Positions 11,515 to 22,611 of a DNA stretch of 64,000 nucleotides are shown in pieces. Source of the stretch: Terfezia claveryi (lineage: Eukaryota > Ascomycota > Pezizomycetes > Pezizales > Pezizaceae); contig WHUX01000008.1 in the NCBI GenBank assembly GCA_015179025.1, forward strand, positions 62,001-126,000. Direction: 5' to 3'. Under the pieces are notes generated by a model that saw only the letters and a list, made by a program, of their open reading frames with translations, did not search any database and had not been told where the DNA came from. Positions within the stretch are counted from its first letter, which is position 1. Each line of letters starts with the position of its first letter. The position numbers and the translations under genes were made by a program.

Positions 11515-13252
11515 TCACTTCTTGTTTTTCTTGGAGTCTATGCCATATGCCTTCACCCAAATGTTGTTAGCATCATATATATATAAAAATTTAGGGTTAT
11601 ATAACTAGGGAATGAAACTTACGTGTGTTGCGTATTTGCCCTCTAGAATTATTAAATCCTGAGGACTATAATCACGTTTGCCACTGAAATAGCTCTTTAA
11701 GATGTCCTTGGTTCCCGCGGCATATCTCTTTTGAGCATCAATGGTCGTTCCACTCATATGTGGTACCATTGCATTTCCTCCGCCGAAGGGGTTCAATGCA
11801 TAGCGCAGAGGATGATCCTTGGGAGCGGGCTGGGGGAACCAGACGTCTCCACCGTATCCACGAAGATGTCCTGATTTGAGAGCCTCCGCTACGTCTTCCT
11901 TCACAACAATAGCTCCACGGGCAGTGTTGACCAACCAGGAATCCTTTTTCATCTTTGCAAGGAGATCCTTATCAAAGAGGCCTCTGGTACCATGATGGAG
12001 GGGGCAATTGATTGTGATAATGTCACATTGCTTGACTAGCTTCTCGACACTCTTGACACCACGACAACCAATCTCTTTTTCAATTTCGGGTTTGAGTGGC
12101 TATAATGAACGACTATAAGCAATAGAAATTAATGAATAAGCGGGAGCCAAGGGTTATTGCACACCTGGTAGTCATAGTACAGCAAATCCTTGCAGTCAAA
12201 GGGCTTCAAGCGTCTCAACACTCGCTCACCAATTCTGCCAATTCCAACGGTTCCGACGACTTTGCCTTCAAGATCGTATGATTCTTTAGCTACAGCTGCA
12301 ACGTCCCAGTCGCCTCTAGCGATCTGTTCGTGGGCGGGGACAAAGTTTCGCACGAGATTAAGAATGGTCATGACAACATCTGCGTAAGCAGGGAGGTTAG
12401 TCGACTTTCCAATTGCTAGAGAAGCCATAGGTTTTGGGGTTTTCATACGCTCAGCAACGGAGACGACGTTACTCCCAGTAACCTCCGCAACGGTAATCCC
12501 CTTTTGGCACCTGAATCATACGACTTAAGAATAACTGAGATCCTGGGGGTATGAGGAAACCACTCACGCAACATCGAGGTCAACATGATCACTTCCTGAA
12601 ATCTCAGACTATCAATATACAAAATAGGCCCCTTATTGACCCATTCACGGGGACATACCAACTCCTGCAGTGACGGCAAGCTTCAGCTTCTGTGCTTTGT
12701 GCAACCTCTCCGCGGTCAGATAACCTGGGTGGAATCTACGCAAGCCCAATTTCAATTCTGTCAGTTTGTAAAGAATCGAACGGAGTAGGTTATACGCTGA
12801 AATGAAAGGGAACAAACGGCGTGGTTATGATGACTTCCGCATCAACCAACTCCTTCTCAAAAGCTGAGTTGGGACCCTCCTTGTCCGCAGTGGTAACAAG
12901 CTCGTAACCATGTGCCTCAATCCACTTTCTCAAGCCGAGTTCATTCTCCACCGTGCCCAAAAGTGCAGGGACTTGCTTTGCATGTTCTTTGCCCTAAAAC
13001 AGAAGCAAGAAAATTGTCAGCGTATTGTTCACAATAGTTTATGAATTGACTGAGGGCGCCTACCTCATACAGAACTGCCAGAACCTTGCCTTTCTTTGCC
13101 TGTTGTGCCATCGTACGAGCTTGTATAAGTGGTGCTGATATTGGTAATATGGTGATGCGTTTGGTAGAAGTAGCTGTGAGTGCTGTGAGTGATGGTGCTA
13201 CTCGGGTGCAATGAGCAGCAACGGATCGCAGACGAGCAGTTGAAGCAATCAT
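11515..13252 (-). CDS. fdh1: NAD-dependent formate dehydrogenase with N-terminal leader
   Basis: Eight exons splice in phase: 13252-13064, 12993-12818, 12735-12659, 12595-12568, 12510-12449, 12379-12165, 12099-11623 and 11550-11515. They encode 419 aa. The enzyme oxidises formate to CO2 with reduction of NAD. The D-2-hydroxyacid dehydrogenase family signature is clear: [15 protein letters not shown], the [12 protein letters not shown] loop, the Rossmann [42 protein letters not shown] and the catalytic His in MVPHMSGTT. Compared with the usual fungal length (about 360-375 aa) there are roughly 47 extra residues at the N-terminus. They are Arg/Ser/Thr/Ala-rich without acidic residues, like a mitochondrial presequence. 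A second ATG at 13111 ([13 protein letters not shown]) would give the normal cytosolic length. The short 28-nt exon 4 codes the SDHVDLD part. Confidence 0.93.
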
Positions 13253-14627
13253 ATTGAGTACCCAAAGGTCAATTTCAAAAGACGGCCAAAACGAACACGG
13301 CTAGCTATATAAAGATGTAATTTTAAGATGGTTCGTTTTCGACACTTTTCAGGTATACACTCGCTGAAAAAGAGATAAAAGGTTTACCAGAGCCTCTGCT
13401 GCTACAAGGGCATGAAAAAGGGCTGAAGAAATGCATGGTTGCCTTAAGTACCTACAGGTTGACCCCGGTGATTAAGCTGTGTTCTCTCGAAGAGTGGGGA
13501 AATATGGGGTTTATAATTACTCTGAAAGGGTGTAGTGCTTGGAAGACGAAGGTGTGATGCTATTGACCCAGGCCGGACCAGTACAGCTGCTGTATCAAAT
13601 TCAAGCGGCCAGATATCTTTATTAATGGAAAAATGGTCCTGATCCCTGTGTTTCTTGGTATGGGGTGCAGGCGGGCCGTGGTATCCGCTATCTGCGTTAG
13701 TAGTATGTGCAGCAGACTGCATGCAGCTGATGATTATCGGTGAACATCTTACAGTAGAGGTTCAGCGGTTGACCTCTAGATACTCTGATCTCTTGGAGGA
13801 GAAGGAGCCATTGACCATTAAACCGGTGCCGGCCAGACTATGCAATGCAAGCTTTTTAAGATTCCCTCAGACAGCTCCAACCAAACTAGGGTCACGTGAG
13901 ATAAATGGAATTAGTTTATTGAATCACCTTGAAATTGATACCGCATATGAGTACTGAGTAAAAAAAAAAAAAAGAAAAAAAGAAAAAAAAAAAACCTTGA
14001 TACTGATAACATGTTGAGAGCCTTCTTGCGACGTCATCTTGTCCCAATCTGATCGAGACTACCGATACTTGTGTGCCAAATGCGCATGCAGGGGTGTTCA
14101 AACAGAGTAGAGTAGAGGGTTAAATAAACATGGAATTCCCCATTGCAGATCCAGTTATCGGTACCTACCCGCTGCTCTGGCTTTCGGTTGCTCAAGACGA
14201 ATCACCAATTCCAGGTCCCTATATTGCTCCCCTTCCCCGCTGGCCACACCCCCCCCCTTCCGTAAGGAAGGGAAGGGGGGAAAGGGGTAGGAAAAAGTAA
14301 AGTGAGACAGCATATATCTGAATCTATAAAAATCAAATTGCACAGCTTTCAGGGCTCGAGCTCCTTTCTACTATTTCGACTCGAGTTATCGGTGTGGGGA
14401 CGTATGTTGTTATATCATTGATATACATTTGCATCACAGTGCATGGCATTGCGCTGCAGTTGCATCTTGGTAGGCCGATTTGACATTTGGTTCGTTAGGA
14501 AGGTGAAGCTCGCGTAAAAGCTTTGTAATAAAAGCGGCCAGGGGTGCTGCTGGGTATCTCGAATATCGTATATGCAGATGTAGTACGTGACGCAGTACTA
14601 GGAAACCTTGAAGCGAGGGAAACAAGC
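13253..14627. other. Spacer with A-rich and G-rich tracts
   Basis: The formate dehydrogenase promoter lies at the left end. Open frames at 13444-13957 overlap on both strands and show no domain. An interrupted poly-A stretch lies at 13962-13994, and a C8 run followed by an imperfect ggaaggg palindrome lies at 14250-14285. Confidence 0.5.
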
Positions 14628-14677
14628 CCAAGGATATCTCTACGAGAGGCTTGTGCCAACCAGACTACCAAGGATAT
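14628..14677 (-). repeat. Micro-insert copy (30 bp) with perfect 10-bp flanking duplication
   Basis: The insert at 14638-14667, read on the minus strand, begins TAGTCTGGTTGGCACAAGCC and ends CTCTCGTAGAG, which can fold (CTCT..AGAG). It is flanked on both sides by ccaaggatat (14628-14637 and 14668-14677). Its first 26 bases are identical to the copy at 43527-43552. Confidence 0.75.
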
Positions 14678-14779
14678 AGAGAATTGTAGTCTACATAAAG
14701 ACGTCTAGCGCAGCTTAGAGTTGTGCTCCCCTAGATTGTTATTCATCGTCCTCTCCTTCGCACACTCCCTCTTTCATGC

Positions 14780-15181
14780 TCATCTTCCTTCTCCACTCCT
14801 CCGCAGCCTATCATCTCCCTCTTCATTCTCATCATCACTATCATCCTTGAAACCCTCCTCCAGGTCTCTCGATAACGTGCAGACTCCTTCTCCATCCTCT
14901 TCATCCTCGCTTGGCTCATCTAGGTAACCACGCTCCTCGCCAAACCGTCTGTATTGCGCCTGCCGCCTAAGATAGCGGTTGGACATGGCATAGGACATAT
15001 TGCGCAGAGGCACAAGGTTGTGCCGCTTCAGAATGGGGGCAACGGCATGTCGATAGAGCAGGAAGAGGACCGTGGAGCAGGTGAGTGTGAGGAGACATGT
15101 CTGTAACATTTTAGAAATTTTCCTGCAGACAGGTTCCTGGGTCGTACGCACCGTAATAAAATTCACAAGGCCAGTCGGCAT
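14780..15181 (-). CDS. Small single-pass membrane protein, unknown function
   Basis: The uninterrupted frame is 133 codons. It contains a likely in-frame 51-bp intron (15101-15151, starting GTGCGT and ending TTACAG). Its removal leaves about 116 aa, starting MPTGLVNFIT and joining TCLLTLTCS. One membrane helix follows at the N-terminus (about residues 8-28 of the spliced form), then a basic stretch (KRHN, RYLRRQAQYRRFGEER), then a strongly acidic tail with EDEEDGEG and DDSDDENEEGDD. This suggests an N-terminal anchor with a cytosolic acidic tail. I do not recognise the family. The short length and low-complexity tail leave some doubt that it is a gene. Confidence 0.55.
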   Translation of the reverse strand: MPTGLVNFITVRTTQEPVCRKISKMLQTCLLTLTCSTVLFLLYRHAVAPILKRHNLVPLRNMSYAMSNRYLRRQAQYRRFGEERGYLDEPSEDEEDGEGVCTLSRDLEEGFKDDSDDENEEGDDRLRRSGEGR

Positions 15182-16718
15182 ATTTCGTTTTTCCAGTTTG
15201 GTGGTCGATCAACACCAGGCCTGCTATCCAAACGGGTATTCACTTGGAAAGGAGGAATGTTGCTGTCGTACGGGGGGTGGGGTATATCTAGGTACGTATC
15301 GTGATGTCAAATGAGATGAAGCAGGTGATAGTTGCGTTCTTGGTAAAGGTTGACGATGCGCGCGGCTGTGAAACATGGACACTAACTAATACATTCGTTT
15401 CTTATACCAACCAATAGATTTCAGGTCTTGTGATATTAATAATGCCTTCACCAATAGGAGGGTTCAAGAATCAAATATGCGACGAGCTCATGATATTGGC
15501 CGAGAACAAGGGTCTTGGCGCCGTCTGCCGTGTAGGGTTAGGGATCATCAAGTTTATGATTAACCTCGCAACCAACGTGAGACATATTTGCAGTGTTGCT
15601 CTAGATGCCGATTCCCGCTAGAGCTGCTGGAGCAGAACGATGTAATTCCACAAATATAATATTTCGTCTGAAGTATTTATAAATTGCATCTAGGTCTAAA
15701 TGCCTCCCGTGGCGTAGCTGAGGGGGTCTGCTGCTGGGCACGTGTGCTATAGTATCGTGTGGGCTGGGCACGTGTGCTATAGTATCGTGTGGTTCAAGAC
15801 AGCTGGTTAGGCCCTCAAGCCCAACCAGCTACTCATGTCCATAGTCCATGGCCCATCGACAACTAAGGCTGAGTATGAGTTGGTAAAACCTACAAGCCTA
15901 CAAGCTTCTAGGCCCTACATACGGTGCTCATAAGAATATCACATCCGCTGCAGAACAAGGAACGTTGCACCCCCTCCCCCCTGCGCTCTACGCACATTCT
16001 GAGGATCTCCTCCTAGAAGCCATATCGTAAGTGCCTTTCTATTCGGGTTTCGTGTGTCGTGCATCCTGTGTCATCCTTCTTTCCTGCTCTGCTTCCTCTG
16101 ACCAAGACTTCAAGAAGGGTTTACGGTACCCGTGGTACCTAATAGAAAAGTAGTAAAGCTTAATTTTTTCAGGGACCAACCAATCCCCCACCTACAACAA
16201 ACAAGCATCAATCGTGAGAGAGTGCTTCGTCGCCGCATATCAATCCACCTCCATCCCCGGGAGTTCATTCGTCGCGTTCCTCAAGCCAATAGAAGGTTCA
16301 TCCGACTCGGTAGGAAGGACAGCTCGACCACACGGGAATTTGCTCCGGCTGTTGGCATTCCCTACACTCGGCCACACATCCCGGTTACTACCCCTCGGCT
16401 GGTTCATCCCCAACTTCAATAGGGGGTATAGATTGCTAGAGTTTTGCCAGTTGCGATTGGGGGCAGAGGCAGTTTGGGATCGGCTGTTGACCATTTTGGT
16501 ACTTGAGGAAGATCAGGACGACAGCACGAAAACAGCAAGAGAGTAGGTGGGCAGAATACGGGACACAGAGGTCGATTTGCCGCTGGCCGACATCACACGG
16601 AGGTGGAACTGACTGTGATTGCGATTAGGAATGTGTGAGACTAGTGCCTTGCCTAAGATACCTTGAGCGTTCCTGCCAATTCACTGTAACATCAATTTAC
16701 AGCAATACACAAGTCACC
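15182..16718. other. Spacer upstream of the formin gene
   Basis: A 48-codon frame beginning at 15442 (MPSPIGGFKNQICDELM) ends at a possible donor, AAC|GTGAGA. It could be an exon of a small gene, but no partner exon was found. Frames at 16132-16546 overlap in three phases and are not supported. The formin promoter and 5' UTR should lie at the right end. Confidence 0.4.
15734..15792 (+). repeat. Perfect tandem duplication, 30-bp unit
   Basis: The unit begins ctgggcacgtgtgctatagt and is repeated exactly twice with a period of 30 bp (second unit starts at 15764). Each unit contains CACGTG, an E-box-like palindrome. The perfect identity suggests a recent duplication. Confidence 0.9.
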
Positions 16719-19700
16719 ATGTCGTCAGGCAATTCACGGTCATCCTCGGGGAAGTCGATATGGAATAAATTACACAAACAGACCCCGCAACCACCGTCGC
16801 CTACTCCACCTCTGCCACAGCCGCCACCAAGAGAGTATGATGATGGAAGCAAAGGCCAGAGGAATGGAGCGAAGTCTGGCCATGGTAGCGGATACCGAAA
16901 TTCAATATCTTCCATCAACACTGATTATCAGCCACAGGTTGGGGTGAATCCATACCAACAACAGGGATATGAAGGGAACATGGAAAGGCTACAGATGTCA
17001 GTCGAGCTCCCACAACCAAGGCCTGGGTCTTCAAGGGGCGATGATGGCTATCGTGGTGATTATAATCACTACCAGTATGCCAACCATAAGTCAGCGCATC
17101 ATGATCAATTTTCCGCATATCCCCCACATTCTCGTCCTCCTCCATCGTCCTCATCTGGCACATCTTACCTCAACCAGTATAACCAGCCTCGCTATAATAC
17201 GCCCGGCTCGACAATTTCCGTTATGTCAAATTCTAGCAGCACGTCGTCTAATGCACGAAGCTCGACGGACCCAGGGCCCATTCCCGGTACAGTGATGGCG
17301 TCGACTCGAGGCTCGATACTTTTCGGTAATCCAGACATGCAAATTTTCAATTCGTCTACATTTTCCCCGCAGGAGTTCAACTTTCCTCGTCCTCATGATG
17401 ACCGAATAATCGAACAGCTGTTTCTTGAGCTCATGATCAAACGAGGATGGACTAATTTACCAGAGCAAGCCCGACGGCAAATGCAAGCATATCCGGCTGA
17501 CAAGAAATGGACATTGGTTCATCAAGATAAATTAACAGAATGGCAGGCAGATGAAGGAGGTAGGGGTGGGCAGACCGGAGCACAGCGGGAGGGTAGTCCA
17601 GAGTGGTTTGTGAAAAAAGTATTTGACAGAACAATAACCACCAAGCAGTTACAAAGCTTGAGTGTCAGTTTAAGAACGCAACCAATTAAGTATAAACCCA
17701 AACTCTTACTAAGATGGCATGGGCAATTCTAACTACCTAGTTTTTGCCTTCAGTTGGGTGCGAGCTTTCATCGAAGCCCAAGGTCAAGTAGCCCTCACAA
17801 ACGTACTAAAAGGCATCAATAACCATGGTTCGAAGTCTACGGGAAACCAAGAAAAAGACCTAGAGAGGGAATACGATATAGTCAAATGTCTCAAGGCTCT
17901 TATGAACAACAAATTGGGAGCGGATGATGCATTGCAACATCAAAGCTGTGTGGCGGCATTAACGGCATCATTAACCTCACCTAGAGTCACAACGAGAAAG
18001 CTAGTTTCGGAAGTCTTGACGTTCTTGTGCCACTGGGATCGGCCAAATGGACACGCAAAGGTGCTGGCGGCATTGGATCAGATCAAAAATAACCAAGGCG
18101 AGACTGGTAGATTCGATGCATGGTTGAGGATAGTGGAGGTAACCATTGATGGCCGGGGAAAGCTTGGGAGCTTGGTCGGTGCGAGTGAAGAAGTGCGGAG
18201 CGGTGGGATAGGAATGGAAAATTTGCTCATGGAATATGCCCTGGCTACATTATTTCTCATCAACAGTTTGGCCCAAGGTGCAGACGATGTAGCTGCCCGA
18301 GTGCACATCCGAGCGCAGTTCAAAGGATGTGGCTTCTCTCGCATAACAAGCAAGATGAAGCAGTTCAAGTATGAATTGATTGACAAGCAGATTGAACGCT
18401 ATGAGGAGGATTGTCAAGTAGATTACGAAGACTTGCTGGAGAGAGATGGTCAATCAATGATTGATGGCCAGGAGAGCGAGGCCATGGACCTCAATGACCC
18501 TGTGGCTATCGTGGAAGCGATCAATTCTCGAGTACAAGGGAGTCGAACGCAGGACTACTTTATTTCAGCTCTACATCACTTACTTCTGATAAAGGATGAC
18601 ATTGGTGATGATCGGTTACGACTATTTCAGCTTATTGACGCAATTTTAGGACATGTCGTTATGGACCGGCGTATGCCGGATATGGATCTTAAGGCCAGTC
18701 TGAATTTTTCTATTCAGAATATAGTGGACAAGTTAAAGGTGGATTCTGAGGCGACTCATTATATGGAGGAGGCGGTATTGGCTCGACAGGCGGCTGAGGC
18801 CGCTATAGCAGAACGAGACGCTATGGCGGAGCAAGTTGCTATGGGGGCTGATGGTTTAATCAAAAAATTGAAGGAGCAAATTGAGGAACAAGATCGAGCT
18901 CTTGAAATGCAACGTAGGAGAAATGAGGGATTGGAATCTGAGTTGAATGAACTGCAAATATCACATATGCAGCAGATGCAGCGAAACGAGCTCGAGACCA
19001 GGGAACTCTACTTAATGTTGAGAGAGGCCGAGGATGCAGCTACGGCCGCTGAGGTGGACAAAACTTCTGGGCTTGCTAATATGTCCGCCACTAAACCTGT
19101 GCCGAAGCATCCATCAATTGGTATCTTGGACAGGCAGAGGTTGATGGAGAAGCTAGAAATGCAACTCGAGCGGAGGAAAGCACAAGCCAAGCTGGAAGGA
19201 AAGCACTGGCAGCAGTTAATGCCCCCAAGTGATAAGTTGAGGAATTTGCGAGAGAAAATGGACGCCGTGCAGTGCGAGGCTAGAAGCCTAGAGCAAATGC
19301 AATGGGAAGAGCAAGTTAGACAAAATGCGTTCAGTAACATGGGCTTGACTAGGAACCGCAAGAACTTCAGACGCCTCTCATCATCTGCGTCTGTGCTAGA
19401 TAGGAAGAATAGGCGATCACGTGCATCGACAGATCGTGATTCTCTACTAGAAGAGGAAGAAGGCAGCGAAATTGACTCCGAAGCTGGAGAGAAGGGGGTA
19501 ATTACAAAAGCAACGGTAGTCAACTTCAGAAGGCCAAAAGCAGACGACCCCCGGAGTAAGAGCCTAATGTCCGAAATACGAGGCGTAGTGTCAAAAGTAG
19601 ACGCCAGTGATGATGAAATGGCAGATGGGGACGACGAAGCCCCAACGAAGAAAGGACGCAAGGCTTCTATTGAATATTCTGGAGAGGAGGATGATGGTGT

Positions 19701-22611
19701 AACCATGGGTTCATCACGGCCAAGTGTCGGCTCGGATGCCCCTAGGACCCCTACAGACGAGGTACCGGGTGGAGGGGATGGAAAGACGCTACTAACCGGA
19801 TTCACTGGCCCTCCACCGCCTCCTCCACCCACCTTGCCTGGTTTCGCCGGAGGTCCTCCTCCACCTCCGCCTCCGCCTCCAAGGCCTGGCTTCACTGGAC
19901 CCCTTGCCCCTCCACAGCCTGCTCTACCTGGCTTCGGTGGCCCACCTCCACCACCTCCTCCAATACCAGGAGCAATCCCCTCACTACCTGGATTCGGGAT
20001 TGCATCTCCACCGCCGCCTCCTGGAATTCCAGGTTTCGGAACAGGACCACCACCACCTCCTCCACCCCCTATGCCTGGTTTCAGTACGAATGCCCCGCCA
20101 CCTCCCCCATGTTTGGTTTCAATATGGGAGGGCCGCCAGCACCTCCCGGAATTCCAGGCTTTGGCGGGGACCTCCGCCGCCTCCTATGCCTCCTGGCGGT
20201 TTCGCATTTGGCGGTCCTGGTGCTCCACCACCACCTCCTTTCCCTGGTGCACCATCCGGTGGTTGGCTTAATCGCTCTGGTGTCCCTAGTGCCCCTGCAA
20301 TGAACTTAATTGGTGGCGGACCACGACCGAAGAAAAAACTGAAGCCTATGCATTGGGAGAAATTGGACGGAGTCGAGTATACCCTGTGGGCAGCGCGGAA
20401 AGAGGGCAAAGAAAAACTTTACAGTGAGCTACAAGTTAAGGGTGTATTGGACGAGATTGAATTGATGTTCGTCTTCAAGGAGAGCAAGTTAGGCACTGGC
20501 AAGAAGTCACACAATGAAAAGAAGCAGCTTATCTCCAATGAAGTACAAAAGAGTTTCCGTAAGTACTCCCAGGTAGCGCAAAATTGGCGTGCCTTCTGTG
20601 GGCTAACTTGCTAAATATTTCAGAAATTGCCTTGAGCAAATACTCTACCTTACCTGCCAGTGAAGTGGTGCGGAAGATTATTAGTTGTGACAAAGATATG
20701 CTGGATAACCCAGCCATCTTAGATTTCTTACAGAAGGAAGAACTTAATAATATTCCAGACAATTTGATGAAGTCGATGGCACCGTATTCCAAAGATTGGA
20801 CACAACCGGATAGAGACCAGCTACAGCGGGAGCAGGACCCCAACGAGTTGACTAGAGAGGATCAGATCTTCTTGGAGACTTGTTATGAGCTTCATCATTA
20901 TTGGAAAAGCAGAACAAGAGCGCTGATTCTCACTAGGAACATGCAAGCAGACTACCAAGACTTGATACAGAAGCTTACTCAGGTAGTCAAAGTTGCTGAT
21001 ACAATTAAAGCCAGCGAGAGCTTCAAGGGGATCCTCGATGTATGTCTCATGCCCTTCCCCATTACTACTCATGCGATTTTCCGTCATGCTAACTTTTGGA
21101 ATAGATTATTCTATCGTTGGGTAATTACATGAACGACGCGAACAAGCAAGCCACTGGTTTCAAATTGGGTTCTCTTCAGCGGTTAGTCAATACCAAGGAT
21201 GAGAAGAACCGACGCAACTTCCTAGACTTTGTCGAGAAAACTGTACGCAATAAATTCCCCGAATATCAAAGCTTTCTCGACGAGCTTCATGAGTGTCACG
21301 CCCTGGAAAGGGTTGACGTGGACAATCTCAGGAAAGAGGCAAAGGTCTTTATCGACAACATCAGCAATATCCAGCAATCAGTTGACTTTGGTAACCTGAG
21401 TGATAAGTCCAAGTTCCATCCACATGATAGGGTTCTTCAAGTCGTGTTGCCAATTTTACCAGAGGCAAGGAAGAAGGCCGGCTACCTTAGTGATCACTTG
21501 AAGGAGATGAGCAATACTTTTGATAAGCTTTTGACGTTCTTTGGTGAAAACCCTAGTGATGAGAGCGCAAGGAAAGGCTTCTTCAAGAAGATCAGTCTGT
21601 TTTTGAAGGACTATAAGGTATCGTAACGCCACTTCGCCACTACTCTTTGATTCGTAAACTTACATTTCCTAGGCCTCACACCTCAAAAACTTAGAGATAG
21701 AAGAGGATGAGGCGCGCGCTAAAAAGAGGCGAGAGATGATTGAGGCCGCCCAGAACAAGCCTACGAAGGGGAAATCCCCCAGTTCACCTATCCCCACTGG
21801 TGCTATGGATTCATTACTACAGAAATTACGTGACGCAGGCCCTACTCAACGGCAGCAGAGGGATGCAAGAAAGAGGGCAAGGCTTAAGAATAACGCCAAA
21901 CAGAGGAAAGCTAGTGCTACTATTGATGCTGACTTGAGCGGAGACGACGGAGCTGGTGTAGAGAAGGAGGAGACTGGATTGTCATCTGGCGGTGGTGGAG
22001 GTGGAGAGGGAGAAGGTATTAGCGACGGCACTGACGCTGATACTCCGGCATTGTCATCAACGATAGCAGGGGGAGATACACCCACTGGTAGCAATACGAG
22101 TGGTCTGCCTCGTAAAGTCTCGAGACAACGGTCTCCGGATGACGACCCTGCATTCCGGGCACAGAATATGCTTCAGGCACTCAAGAGCAGCGGAGACGTT
22201 AGCGTAGGTGATGAGAGCGATACTGTCAGCCTTGCTTCACTAGGGAGCTTCCGTACGAATCGGCGGCCGAGTACAGACGAGGGGCAAGGACGTAGGACAA
22301 GGAGGAGGCAGAGACAGGCAAGCTCGAATGTTAATGGAGGAGGTGCTAGTCTGTTAAATGGGGCATCGGGGTTGGGGATTGATCCGGGGCCAGCGACGGG
22401 TGAGGATGCTGCGGCGAGGGCTAAGAGTCTGCTGCTAAGCATGGGCGCCAGAAGGGGAAGTGCAGAGGAAAATGGAGCTCCCGCTGCGCCACCTTTGCTA
22501 GGGCTTGTGGGAGAAGTGGGTGGTATTGCCGTTGTTGATGAGCCAGCAACAGTGGTGGGGGGGAGCGATAGTATGCCGACACCGACAATTGAAATTAAGG
22601 AGGTCGATTGA
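16719..22611 (+). CDS. sepA: Formin of the SepA/Bni1/Cdc12 type
   Basis: Formins nucleate and elongate unbranched actin at hyphal tips and septa. Exons: 16719-17689, 17754-20558, 20624-21039, 21105-21617 and 21673-22611, with introns of 55-65 bp. I chose ATG 16719 (MSSGNSRSSSGKSIWNK); an upstream in-frame ATG at 16635 would only add a non-conserved leader. Order: Ser/Pro-rich N-terminus, GTPase-binding/FH3 armadillo region (about residues 225-640, with WVRAFIEAQGQVALTNVL), coiled coil (about 655-855), FH1 with several PPPPPP-PGF repeats (about 1005-1165), FH2 (from KKKLKPMHWEKLD, about 1180-1565), and a DAD-like tail MDSLLQKLR followed by RDARKRARLK. Two apparent one-base deletions interrupt FH1, in C5 at 20104-20108 and G4 at 20166-20169. 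Adding one base at each gives FH1-like sequence throughout and exact phase at the next donor, for 1,881 aa. No GT-AG intron with suitable phase explains them. Confidence 0.93.

Noticed and set aside
19008..19895. 295-codon minus-strand Gly/Ser-rich frame
   Set aside because: It is antisense of the formin coiled-coil and FH1 region.
20076..20170. A hidden intron as the cause of the formin frame change
   Set aside because: Every GT in reach is phase 0 or 1, while all candidate acceptors need phase 2. Two one-base corrections fit better.
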